The notes beneath the pieces are model-generated. The model was not told the DNA's origin. It did no database searches and was given only the letters and a program-made list of their open reading frames with translations. This document shows, piece after piece, positions 1 to 8,172 of a stretch of 64,000 bases of DNA. Positions within the stretch are counted from its first letter, which is position 1, and the number at the start of each line of letters is the position of its first letter. Source of the DNA: JAHJQZ01 sp963667595 (GTDB taxonomy: Bacteria > Pseudomonadota > Alphaproteobacteria > Rhizobiales > Devosiaceae); the NCBI GenBank assembly GCA_963667595.2, contig CAXXWD010000006.1, positions 1 to 64,000 of the forward strand, written 5' to 3'. A program made the translations under genes and the position numbers.

Positions 1-117
1 TTTCGAAACCGGCGCCACATAACCTCGTCCGGTCCGTCGGTTTACGATCCGGAAGAAGTCATCTTCAAGATCGTTTTCAGGCTCAAGGACGCGACAGGCA
101 ACAGCTTCGGGACCTGA
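1..117 (+). CDS. lptD: LPS-assembly outer-membrane protein LptD, C-terminal end only
   Basis: Reading frame 1 is open from the first base and stops at the TGA at 115-117, so only the last 38 residues are present. The peptide ends in alternating polar/hydrophobic residues (EVIFKIVFRLKD) followed by GNSFGT, which fits the last beta strands of an outer-membrane barrel. LptD inserts lipopolysaccharide into the outer leaflet of the outer membrane. The assignment rests mainly on position: in Hyphomicrobiales lptD is followed by a surA-like gene, pdxA and rsmA, exactly the order seen here. The fragment alone is too short to prove the family. Confidence 0.6.
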   Translation, partial: FRNRRHITSSGPSVYDPEEVIFKIVFRLKDATGNSFGT

Positions 118-321
118 GATCAGTTTTCAAAGGTGTGGTGTCGGTTTTGCCCGACATTGCGCAAACGATACGGCAAAAAGCGCGAATGTTCCGGTTCGCC
201 CGGCGCGCGACGTACCGGAGCCATGGTCATGGGGCATTTCGTCACCGATTTTCGCCGCAATTGACCAGCAGAACGACTAAGAGGACGCGCCACACAAAGG
301 CAAGGTTTAGGGGTAACGTCG

Positions 322-1229
322 ATGCGTACAATGAAGATCTTGATCGCCGCCCTGGCTTTGGTTCTGGTCACGACCTTCGGCGGCTATGCCGCCACGATCA
401 AGGTCACCGTCAACGGGATTGAGATCACCGATCTGCAGATCTCGGCGCGGGCGGCCCTGATGCGGCTTGAACATCGCGGCAAATCCAATTCCGACGGCTG
501 AAACTGGCCACCAACGAACTGGTCAACGAGGCCCTGCAATTGAGCGAAGCGACCCGCATCGGGGTTTCGGTTACCGATGAGCAGGTTGATAAGGCCTATC
601 TGAACGTTGCCCGCGCCTCCAAGCTGAGCGCGGAAAAGCTGACCGAGTTCCTGACCGGTTCCGGTGCGAGCGTCGAAACCCTCAAAAACCGGTTGCGGGC
701 CAACCTGGCCTGGTCCGGCGTGGCACAGAGGGAAGTCGCCCCCCAGGTGAACGTTTCCGAACTCGAACTCGAAGAGAAGGCGCAGGACCAGATCGAAGAC
801 TCGCTGAGCTACGATTATATCCTCAAGGAAGTCAGGTTCATCGTCTCGAAGAGTTCGAAGATTTCCGTGTCCCAGCGCACCGCCCAGGCCGAACAATACC
901 GCAAGAATTTCCAGGGCTGCGCCACCGCTGTGGACCTGTCGCTGTCCTATACGGACGTGGCCGTTCTCGATGTGGGGCGGCGCCATGCCACCCAGCTTCC
1001 GGAGGCGCTCGCCAAGGAACTGTCGGGGCTCAATGTCGGCGGCATTACCAAGCCGCGCGTCGCCGATGGCGGCGTGTCGATGCTGGCGGTCTGCGCCAAG
1101 GCGTCGGCCCGCGACACGACCTTCATCAAGAACCAGATGCGCCAGGAAACGGGCAATACGGAATACAAGACCAAAGTCGACGCTTTCCTCGAAACGCTGC
1201 GCGAGCGCGCGACGATCATCTATCAATAG
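322..1229 (+). pseudogene. SurA-like periplasmic chaperone, frameshifted
   Basis: The ATG at 322 opens a signal-peptide-like N terminus (MRTMKILIAALALVLVTTF) and a start of mature protein (AATIKVTVNGIEITD) typical of SurA N-domain proteins. The frame hits TGA at 499-501. Exactly one frame back, from the CTG at 498, the protein resumes as LKLATNELVNEALQL and runs to the TAG at 1227-1229. One missing base near 495-498 (GACGGCTG where GACCGGCTG or GACGGGCTG would keep frame) explains the break. Repaired, the product would be about 302 residues, with no obvious PPIC motif. Family role: escorting outer-membrane proteins through the periplasm. The upstream neighbour lptD and downstream pdxA match the conserved surA locus. 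It may be a true pseudogene or an assembly indel. A residual TTG start near 540 could give a fragment without a signal peptide. Confidence 0.75.
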
Positions 1230-1237
1230 GCTTCAAA

Positions 1238-2248
1238 ATGAAAAACGATATCCTTCCCCTCGCCGTCAGCATGGGCGAACCCCAGGGCGTGGGGCCGGAT
1301 ATCATTCTGAGCCTGTTCGCCCATCGCGCGGCGCTTGATCTTCCCCCCTTCGTCGTGTTCGGCGACCCGGCGCTGTTTACCGCGCGGGCGCGCCGGCTCG
1401 GTCTCGATATTTCGCTTGTCGAAGCCACGCCCGACAAAGCGGTCGGGCTGTTTGCCGATGCGCTGCCGATCATGCCGGTCGGTCCGGCGCTGGCCGATAC
1501 GCCGGCCGAACCCGATCCGGCCAATGGCAGAAGCGTTATCGACGCCATCGAAAAGGCGGTTCGTTCGGTTGAAGCCGGTCTCTGCCGGGCCATCGTCACC
1601 GCGCCGCTGCACAAGGCGGTGCTTTACGAAGCCGGGTTCACCTATCCCGGCCACACCGAATTCCTGGCCGCGCTGGCGGAAAAGGACGGTGTCGTGCCGC
1701 GTCCGGTGATGATGCTGGCGCACGAGCGCTACCGGACCGTTCCGGTCACCATCCATGTTCCGCTTCGGATCGTACCGGACAGCATCACCAGCCAACTGAT
1801 CGTCGAAACCGTCGAGATCGTGGCGCACGATCTGGCCGCGCGCTTCGCCATCGCGGCGCCGAAAATCGCCGTGACCGGGATCAATCCCCATGCGGGCGAA
1901 GACGGCAAGATCGGGCGCGAAGACGAAGAGGTGACCCGTCCGGCCGTCGCCACGCTCAGGGCCAGGGGGATCGACGCCATCGGCCCCCTGCCCGCCGACA
2001 CCCTGTTCTACCCGACGCACTGGGCCCTTTATGACTGCATCGTGGCCATGTATCACGATCAAGCGCTGATCCCGATCAAGACTCTGGCCTTCGATCGCGG
2101 CGTCAACGTCACGCTCGGCCTGCCCTTCATCCGCACCTCGCCCGATCATGGCACCGCCTTCGATCTGGCCGGCACCGGCAAGGCCTCGTCAAAAAGCATG
2201 CTGGCCGCGCTCAATCTTGCCGCCGAGATGAGCCGCGCCGAGGCATGA
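1238..2248 (+). CDS. pdxA: 4-hydroxythreonine-4-phosphate dehydrogenase
   Basis: PdxA oxidises 4-phosphohydroxy-L-threonine in the DXP-dependent pathway to pyridoxal phosphate, in the cytoplasm. The 336-residue product has the family length. Visible landmarks are SMGEPQGVGPDI (residues 11-22), TAPLHK (121-126) and three metal-ligand histidine motifs: GHTE near 138, MYHDQALIP near 266 and TSPDHGTAFDLAGTGKA near 295. The start follows the surA-like stop by 8 bases, and the stop overlaps the rsmA start as ATGA, so surA-pdxA-rsmA look cotranscribed. Confidence 0.96.
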   Translation: MKNDILPLAVSMGEPQGVGPDIILSLFAHRAALDLPPFVVFGDPALFTARARRLGLDISLVEATPDKAVGLFADALPIMPVGPALADTPAEPDPANGRSVIDAIEKAVRSVEAGLCRAIVTAPLHKAVLYEAGFTYPGHTEFLAALAEKDGVVPRPVMMLAHERYRTVPVTIHVPLRIVPDSITSQLIVETVEIVAHDLAARFAIAAPKIAVTGINPHAGEDGKIGREDEEVTRPAVATLRARGIDAIGPLPADTLFYPTHWALYDCIVAMYHDQALIPIKTLAFDRGVNVTLGLPFIRTSPDHGTAFDLAGTGKASSKSMLAALNLAAEMSRAEA

Positions 2249-3099
2249 GCCCTATCGACGAACTGCCGCCCCTGCGCGAAGTCATTGCCAGATACGGGCT
2301 CAACGCCCGCAAGGAACTGGGCCAGAACTTCCTGTTCGATCTCAACCTGACCGGCCGCATCGCCCGCGCCGCCGGCGATCTGTCCGATGCGACGGTGATC
2401 GAGATCGGACCTGGCCCCGGTGGGCTAACGCGGGCGTTGTTGTCGGCTGGGGCGAAAAAGGTCATCGCCATCGAGCGCGACGTGCGCACCCTGCCGGCGC
2501 TCGAAGAGATCGCAACGGCAGTCGACGGACGGCTGGATATCGTCAACGGCGACGCGCTCGCGACCGATTATGCCGGACTCGCCTCGGGACCGGTCCGCAT
2601 CGTCGCCAACCTGCCCTACAACATCGCCACACCCCTTTTGATCGGCTGGCTTTCGACCGCCCCCTGGCCGCCCTTTTTCGAAAGCCTGACGCTGATGTTT
2701 CAAAAGGAAGTCGCGGAACGCATCTGCGCCCGCCCCGGCACCAAATCCTATGGCCGGCTCGGCGTTCTGGCCGGCTGGCGGTGCGAGGCCCGGCTCCTGT
2801 TCGACGTCTCCCGTTCGGCCTTTACCCCGCCGCCCAAGGTGACCTCGTCTGTCGTGCATCTCACGCCCAAGCCGGCCGCCACCGAGGTGGAGGTCAAAAC
2901 GCTCGAAGCGGTCACGCGTGCCGCCTTCGGTCAACGCCGCAAGATGATCCGGCAAAGCCTCAAGGGCCTCCCGGTGCCGGCCGAAAACCTTGTCGCCGCA
3001 GCCGGTCTCAAAGGCACCGAACGGGCGGAAGAACTGTCAGTCGAAAGCTATCTGGTCATCGCCCGCACCTTGGCCGGTCTAGACGGCAAGAAGCGCTGA
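2245..3099 (+). CDS. rsmA: 16S rRNA adenine(1518/1519)-N6-dimethyltransferase
   Basis: RsmA (KsgA) dimethylates two adjacent adenines in helix 45 of 16S rRNA late in 30S assembly. The 284-residue protein shows the SAM-binding motif IEIGPGPGGLTRALL (residues 53-67) and the catalytic NLPYNIATP (122-130), then a helical C-terminal domain. The ATG at 2245 lies inside the pdxA stop (ATGA), indicating translational coupling. In related genomes gmk commonly follows; here a sugar-uptake block intervenes. Confidence 0.96.
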   Translation: MSPIDELPPLREVIARYGLNARKELGQNFLFDLNLTGRIARAAGDLSDATVIEIGPGPGGLTRALLSAGAKKVIAIERDVRTLPALEEIATAVDGRLDIVNGDALATDYAGLASGPVRIVANLPYNIATPLLIGWLSTAPWPPFFESLTLMFQKEVAERICARPGTKSYGRLGVLAGWRCEARLLFDVSRSAFTPPPKVTSSVVHLTPKPAATEVEVKTLEAVTRAAFGQRRKMIRQSLKGLPVPAENLVAAAGLKGTERAEELSVESYLVIARTLAGLDGKKR

Positions 3100-3249
3100 G
3101 CCGTTTGTTTTTCCGCACTGAAGCAGCCTGCGATTTAGTTGACTCCACCATACACAGTAGTAGTGGCGTCGGGCGCTGTTTCGAAGCTCAGGCCACAGGT
3201 GACGACGACGTGCGACTAAAGCGTGCGCAAGCGCCCATCACTGGGCACG

Positions 3250-3350
3250 GGAGCTTACGGCTCTGGGACAATATAGTGCGGTTGCCGCCACCGCGCCATG
3301 TGAAGAGCCATGTGTGGCGCAACAAGACGGATGCCGCAGACACGGGGCCA
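3250..3350 (+). pseudogene. IS110-family transposase remnant
   Basis: In the gene-free stretch 3100-3534, one frame encodes VRLPPPRHVKSHVWRNKTDA followed by AD. This resembles the conserved N-terminal RuvC-like segment of IS110/IS492 transposases (usual form: I.P.HVKP.VKR.KNDAADA). The resemblance ends near 3345 and no start or full ORF surrounds it, so only a scrap of an element remains. It lies exactly where the conserved rsmA-gmk order is broken by the sugar operon, hinting at an old mobile event. I see nothing else recognisable in 3100-3534. The call rests on one motif. Confidence 0.45.
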
Positions 3351-3534
3351 AACCAACTGGTTGATGGTTCCTCAAGAACGCGGACCTGAATGGGACCCGT
3401 GTCGCGGCCGCCTTATTGGCCAGCGGTCAATCCGATCGCAGAAAAAAATAGACCGAACGACCGCAAGCACTTGCCCATCATGCCCGGAAAAACTCCTGCA
3501 ACAGGGCCGTTCACATGTGTTCCGTGGTTTCTGC

Positions 3535-4317
3535 CTAATCCGGCTCCACCCCATCCCGAACGCCGGTGATCATCGCGACGACTTCATTGCCAGTCACCTT
3601 CTTGGCGTCGAGATTGCCAACAAGCCGACCATGGCGAAACACCCAGATGGTATCAACGAGATCGAGAACCTGTCTGAGGTTATGACTGACAAGGATGAGC
3701 GGAATCCCGTCCGCCTTGAGCTTGCGGATGATGTTTTCGACCTGTGCCGTCTCACGAACGCCGAGCGCGGCGGTGGGTTCGTCCATGATGATCAGACGCG
3801 TGGCAAAGCTTGCGGCGCGCGAGATGGCGACGCACTGACGCTGACCACCCGACATGTTGCGGATGGGAACGGAAAGATCCTCCAGCTTCACCCCGGTGCG
3901 GCGTAGCGCCTCGCGGGACTCGGCCGCCATTTTCCTGTCGGCTAGGATCGAGAACGGTCCGAGCTTCAGGGCGAACTGTTCCCGTCCCAGAAAGACATTG
4001 GCAGGCACATCGAGATCCTCGGCCAGGGCCAGATCCTGATGCACGGTTTCGATCCCGGCAAGACGCGCGTCGACCGGGCTGGCGAAATGGGTCGGCTTGT
4101 CGCTGTTTCCGAAGTACATCTCGCCCGAGGTCGGCTGCTCGACGCCGGTGATCTGGCGTACGAAGGTCGACTTGCCGGCGCCATTGTCGCCGACGATGGC
4201 AACGTGCTCGCCTTGGTGGAGAACAAAATCCGCGTCTTCCAGGGCGTGGATGCCGCCGTAATGCTTGGTCAATCCGAGCGTGCGCAGCACGACGTCGCGT
4301 TCACTTGTCTCGGTCAT
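3535..4317 (-). CDS. Sugar ABC transporter ATP-binding protein
   Basis: This cytoplasmic ATPase powers sugar import by the adjacent permease. It is a single-domain protein of 260 residues, like FrcA rather than the double-domain RbsA. Walker A is GDNGAGKST (43-51), the Q-loop region reads ETVHQDLAL, the ABC signature is MSGGQRQCVAISRA and Walker B is LIIMDEP. The ATG overlaps the permease stop (ATGA, 4314-4317), so it is the last gene of the leftward operon. The substrate is not evident from the ATPase. Confidence 0.93.
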   Translation of the reverse strand: MTETSERDVVLRTLGLTKHYGGIHALEDADFVLHQGEHVAIVGDNGAGKSTFVRQITGVEQPTSGEMYFGNSDKPTHFASPVDARLAGIETVHQDLALAEDLDVPANVFLGREQFALKLGPFSILADRKMAAESREALRRTGVKLEDLSVPIRNMSGGQRQCVAISRAASFATRLIIMDEPTAALGVRETAQVENIIRKLKADGIPLILVSHNLRQVLDLVDTIWVFRHGRLVGNLDAKKVTGNEVVAMITGVRDGVEPD

Positions 4318-5357
4318 TTCTGCTGCCCTTTCGATTCGGCCAGACGGTAGCGACCCTGCCGATAGACATCGAGCACCACCGCGGCGACGATGATCGCGCC
4401 CTTGAGCATCTCCTGGTAGTAGACGTCGACACGAAGGAAGGTAAAACCGGACAGGATGAGTCCGAAGATCAGCGCACCGATGACGGTGCCGATGATCGAA
4501 CCGCGTCCGCCGGTCAGCGAGGTACCGCCGATCACGGCCATGGCGATGGCGTCGAGTTCATAGGACAGGCCCATGCCGGACTGCGCTGTCTGGCCGCGCG
4601 CCGACAGGACGACACCGGCCAGGGACGCCAGCATGCCGGCTATGGCGTAGACCAGCACCAGGTGACGCTCGACATTGATGCCTGAGCGGCGTGCCGCCGT
4701 CTCGCTCGAACCGATGGCATAGGTGCGCCGGCCATAGAGAGTCTTGGTCATAATGAAGTGGAACAGAATCGCAACTGCGATGAAGATCAGCACCGGGGTC
4801 ATACCCTTGCCGATGGCAATGTAGCTATCGGTGGGGAAAGAGATCGGGCTGCCCTTCGAGTACCAGTTGGCAACGCCGCGCATCATCACCAGCATGCCGA
4901 GCGTGGCAATGAAAGGCGGTATCTTGGTAAAGGCAATCAGCGATCCGTTGATCGCACCTGCGGCAAAGCCGATCGCGAGCCCGATCAGAACCGGCACAAA
5001 GACCGGCAGATCCGTCAGCGCCGGGAACATGGCGCGGGCATAGGATGAACTTTGCGCGAAACTCATCGCGATCATGGCGGTGGCACCGACAACCGAGCCG
5101 GAGCTCAGATCGATGCCCCCCAAAATGATGACCTGGGTCACGCCGACGGCGATGATGCCGACCACGGAAACCTGCAGGATCATGATGGAGAGGCGCTGTG
5201 TGTTGAACAGGAAGGTCCTGTCCTGAATCACCCAGCCGAGAATCTCGAAAAGCGCGGCGATAGCGAACAGGCCGATCAGAGCATTCAAGTGCTGTGAAAT
5301 GCCGCGCGCGCGCCACGAACGCTTTTGTTCCGGCTTCGCTAATTCAGTCATTGACAT
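4314..5357 (-). CDS. Sugar ABC transporter permease (RbsC/FrcC type)
   Basis: This inner-membrane permease of the carbohydrate uptake-2 (CUT2) class has many hydrophobic helices. The family segment GGIDLSSGSVVGATAMI and the C-terminal VIGGTSLTGGRGSIIGTVIGA are both visible. I chose the ATG at 5357 (MSMTELAKPEQ, 347 residues) because GAAGGGGAAAGACC precedes it at good spacing; the same frame stays open to 5375. It lies 71 bases after the binding protein and overlaps the ATPase start by four bases. Confidence 0.93.
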   Translation of the reverse strand: MSMTELAKPEQKRSWRARGISQHLNALIGLFAIAALFEILGWVIQDRTFLFNTQRLSIMILQVSVVGIIAVGVTQVIILGGIDLSSGSVVGATAMIAMSFAQSSSYARAMFPALTDLPVFVPVLIGLAIGFAAGAINGSLIAFTKIPPFIATLGMLVMMRGVANWYSKGSPISFPTDSYIAIGKGMTPVLIFIAVAILFHFIMTKTLYGRRTYAIGSSETAARRSGINVERHLVLVYAIAGMLASLAGVVLSARGQTAQSGMGLSYELDAIAMAVIGGTSLTGGRGSIIGTVIGALIFGLILSGFTFLRVDVYYQEMLKGAIIVAAVVLDVYRQGRYRLAESKGQQK

Positions 5358-5428
5358 GGTCTTTCCCCTTCGCATTGGGCTGGGGATGGATGGGCGAAGG
5401 CAAAGTGATTGCCCCCGCCCGGTTGGTA

Positions 5429-6385
5429 TCAGTTACGGTTTTCGAAGTCCGACAGATTGTCCGGCGTGACCAGAAGGAACGGGATATAGGTCTTCTGATC
5501 GAACGGCTCGCCGGCAATGATCGTGCGGGCGAGATCGAGCCCGCCGGCACCCTGTCCGGCCGCGTCCTGGAAAACGGTGACGTCAAGGTCCCCATCCTTC
5601 ATCGCCGCCAATCCGTCGATCGTGGCGTCGATGCCGGCGATGACGAAATCGCCGGTATCAAGACCGGCGGCCTTGATCGCCTGAATGGCGCCGATGGCCA
5701 TTTCATCGTTGTTGGCGATGATGGCATCAAACCCGATATCGGCGGAGAGCCAGTTGGTGACGAAGTCACGCGCTGGCACACGCTGCCAGTCAGCCGACTC
5801 GGAAACGACGATCTCCATGAACGAGCATTCCGGAGTGGCGATGACATTCTCGATGTCCTGGGTGCGCACCCGTGCAGCGAAGTTGCCGAGCTGGCCTTGT
5901 AGAACCGCAACCCGGGCGCCGTCGCCAAGACCGCGATCCTTCAACAGCCGGCAGACTTCCTCGGTCTGCATGGTCCCCGAATCTTCCTCATTGGATGCGA
6001 TGAAGGCCTGGTTGGCGGGAAGGTTGTCGACATTGATTGGCTCGCGGTTGACATAGACGAGCGGAATGCCGGCGTCCTCGGCCATCTGGGAAATGGCGAT
6101 GGTGCCATCGGTATCGACCGGCAGGACGATCAGAGCATCGACACCCGATGCGATCATGGTCTGGATCTGGTCCAGCTGATGGCCGACATCGAGCTTGGCG
6201 TTCTCGACCTGCAGGGTTAGGCCGTCGATTTCATCGGCATGGGCGATCATGCCGTTGCGCAGCACGGTGATGAAGTTGTCGTCGAAGACATGGAACGCAG
6301 CGCCGATGCTCTGGTCTTGGGCAAATGCCGGCAACGTCGCCAGGCACATCACGCTCGCGGTCGCGAGAAGCGTCAGATTCTTCAT
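5429..6385 (-). CDS. Periplasmic sugar-binding protein, rhizopine/inositol-binding-like
   Basis: This is a type-1 periplasmic binding protein that captures the sugar for the ABC importer. It has a cleavable signal peptide (MKNLTLLATASVMCLATLPAFA). The mature part carries FDDNFITVLRNGM and ASGVDALIVLPVDTDG, which resemble MocB-type rhizopine and inositol binders, and IIANNDEMAIGAIQAIK in the second lobe. The start is supported by GGGAGGG six bases upstream of the ATG. The similarity gives the fold and a hint of substrate class only; a sugar or polyol is likely, its identity unknown. Confidence 0.88.
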   Translation of the reverse strand: MKNLTLLATASVMCLATLPAFAQDQSIGAAFHVFDDNFITVLRNGMIAHADEIDGLTLQVENAKLDVGHQLDQIQTMIASGVDALIVLPVDTDGTIAISQMAEDAGIPLVYVNREPINVDNLPANQAFIASNEEDSGTMQTEEVCRLLKDRGLGDGARVAVLQGQLGNFAARVRTQDIENVIATPECSFMEIVVSESADWQRVPARDFVTNWLSADIGFDAIIANNDEMAIGAIQAIKAAGLDTGDFVIAGIDATIDGLAAMKDGDLDVTVFQDAAGQGAGGLDLARTIIAGEPFDQKTYIPFLLVTPDNLSDFENRN

Positions 6386-6582
6386 AGAATCCCTCCCGTT
6401 TTTGGACTTGCTTATTCTTGGTTATGAGAATGACCGGACATCGAAGTCAGGTGTGCCGGCCGTTGGTGGCTTTCTGCCAAATCGGCGCCGACAGGTGATG
6501 AGCTATATCAACCCAGCCCATCAATCGCGCCCTTATCTGTGTGCTCCTTTTCTGGCTTGTTACCGTGTGAATTCAGAATGGC

Positions 6583-7200
6583 TCAGGCTACGGCTGGCGC
6601 TCCTGCGGCGGCGCGAATGCGCGCCTGCAGGGACCTGGCGACGGCATGAAAGTAGATGACGTGGATGTCTTCGATCTGCTCCATCATGGCGAGCGGCGCG
6701 CGCAGGCAGACATCGCTCAACTCGGCGATCATGCCGGCCTTTTCCTGTTCACCGGTCATCGACACGGTGACGGCGCCGGCGTTGCGAGCATAGCGAAGGG
6801 CGCGCAGAACATTGGGACTGCCGCCGCTGCCGCTCAAGCCAAAAGCCACGTCACCGGGCACAAGAAGATTCTTGAGCTGCTCCAGAAAAACATCCTGGTA
6901 GCTGAGGTCATTGGCGAGCGCCGTCACCAGCGGCACGCAATCGTTAAGGCTGACGATCCGAACGCGCTTTTTCGCCAGGACATCCGGTCCCAGATCGAGA
7001 TCGAGCGAGGCTCCCTTGCCGAGATCGCAGGCCATGTGGCCAGCCAGGGCGGCACAGGCGCCATTGCCAAACGTGTAGATCGTCTTGCCGTTGACATAGG
7101 CGGTCTCGAGCACATCGACGAGTGCTTCAAGCGAATCCGGGTCAGTTAACGCAACGGCTTCGGCGACGACCTTAAGATAGTCCTTGATGCTACTGGTCAC
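6583..7200 (-). CDS. SIS-domain phosphosugar isomerase, GmhA/DiaA-like
   Basis: A 205-residue sugar-isomerase (SIS) fold with the phosphate-binding segments FGNGACAALAGHMACDLGKG and GLSGSGGSPNVLRALRYA, plus ANDLSYQDVFLEQ. The family includes phosphoheptose isomerase. The His of the GmhA metal site appears kept (GHMACD), but the next acidic ligand is Asp rather than the usual Glu, and the C-terminal helix reads MEQIEDIHVIYFH. It starts with GTG inside the end of the kinase gene (11-base overlap). In context it probably isomerises the sugar phosphate made by that kinase. It could also be a heptose enzyme or a DiaA-like regulator, but the sugar-operon context favours catabolism. Confidence 0.78.
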   Translation of the reverse strand: MTSSIKDYLKVVAEAVALTDPDSLEALVDVLETAYVNGKTIYTFGNGACAALAGHMACDLGKGASLDLDLGPDVLAKKRVRIVSLNDCVPLVTALANDLSYQDVFLEQLKNLLVPGDVAFGLSGSGGSPNVLRALRYARNAGAVTVSMTGEQEKAGMIAELSDVCLRAPLAMMEQIEDIHVIYFHAVARSLQARIRAAAGAPAVA

Positions 7201-8119
7201 TGTGGATCAATCCTTTGTGCTGGAAGACGAGGGCAGCCGCGCCCGTGAGGGCAACGCTCCGGCCGAGTGCGGTCAGATGGAATTCGGGTCGTCGCGGGTG
7301 CGCCTGGATGGAGCGTGCCAATGCAGTGGACCGGATGATGTCGAGATCGAGCGCGGTGCTGACGCCGCCGCCCAGAACGACGATTTCGGGATCGATGAGA
7401 TTGAGCGCAGCGCCGAGGGCGCGTCCGACATCAACGGAAACGGCTGCGAAAATAGCCTGGGAGGCAGCATCGCCGGCTTTGGCGCACTCGGCCAGCGCGC
7501 GGGCATCGATCTCGCCAAGACCGGCTTCACGTGCCAGTCGGGATATGGACGGACCAGAGGCCAGGGCTTCCAGGCAACCACGATTGCCGCAGCCGCATTG
7601 CGGGCCGTCTTCCCTGACGACAATATGACCGATTTCACCGGCGGCACCCGCGCCCTTAAGGCGGCGACCATTACTCAGGATGGAGCCACCGACACCAGTG
7701 GAGATCGTCATCCACAAAACATTGTCCTGACCGCGCGCCACGCCGAACAGGCATTCGGCCAATAGACAGTTGTCGACATCATTGCCGACGACGACCAGAT
7801 GGTCTTTCCATGATGGAAGATGAGAGCGGATCGAGACGTTGCGCCAGCCGCGTGCAGGCGAGATCACGAGCTCTGCCAGCGCGTTGTCGACAACGCCGGG
7901 AAGAGACATGCCGAGACCCGCCGTATCGGCGATCGACAGCCCGCGGGAGGAGAGGATCTCGGCCATCAGGGTCTCGGCAAGACACAGGACGGAGTGCGGA
8001 GAATCGGTTGGAGTCGGCTTTTCCGTACTCACCACAACGGTTCCGTCGCTCGAAACCAGCCCGACCATCAATTTGGTGCCACCCCAATCTATTGCAGCGG
8101 CAAGCTTGGACGTTTTCAT
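7190..8119 (-). CDS. ROK-family sugar kinase
   Basis: This cytoplasmic ATP-dependent sugar kinase has the ROK hallmarks: an N-terminal phosphate-1 motif DWGGTKLMVGLV and the cysteine-rich zinc motif CGCGNRGCLEALASG after EIGHIVV. No DNA-binding domain precedes the kinase fold, so it is an enzyme, not a repressor. I chose the ATG at 8119 (MKTSKLAAAIDWGG, 309 residues) because AAAGGAGG lies 11 bases upstream; the frame extends to 8170 without a better signal. It is the first gene of the leftward transport operon and is divergent from the ROK repressor. Confidence 0.87.
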   Translation of the reverse strand: MKTSKLAAAIDWGGTKLMVGLVSSDGTVVVSTEKPTPTDSPHSVLCLAETLMAEILSSRGLSIADTAGLGMSLPGVVDNALAELVISPARGWRNVSIRSHLPSWKDHLVVVGNDVDNCLLAECLFGVARGQDNVLWMTISTGVGGSILSNGRRLKGAGAAGEIGHIVVREDGPQCGCGNRGCLEALASGPSISRLAREAGLGEIDARALAECAKAGDAASQAIFAAVSVDVGRALGAALNLIDPEIVVLGGGVSTALDLDIIRSTALARSIQAHPRRPEFHLTALGRSVALTGAAALVFQHKGLIHSDQ

Positions 8120-8172
8120 CGAACCGGGTTCCTCCTTTGCTTCAGGAGTAACGCTGGATCCGACTCTCACAA

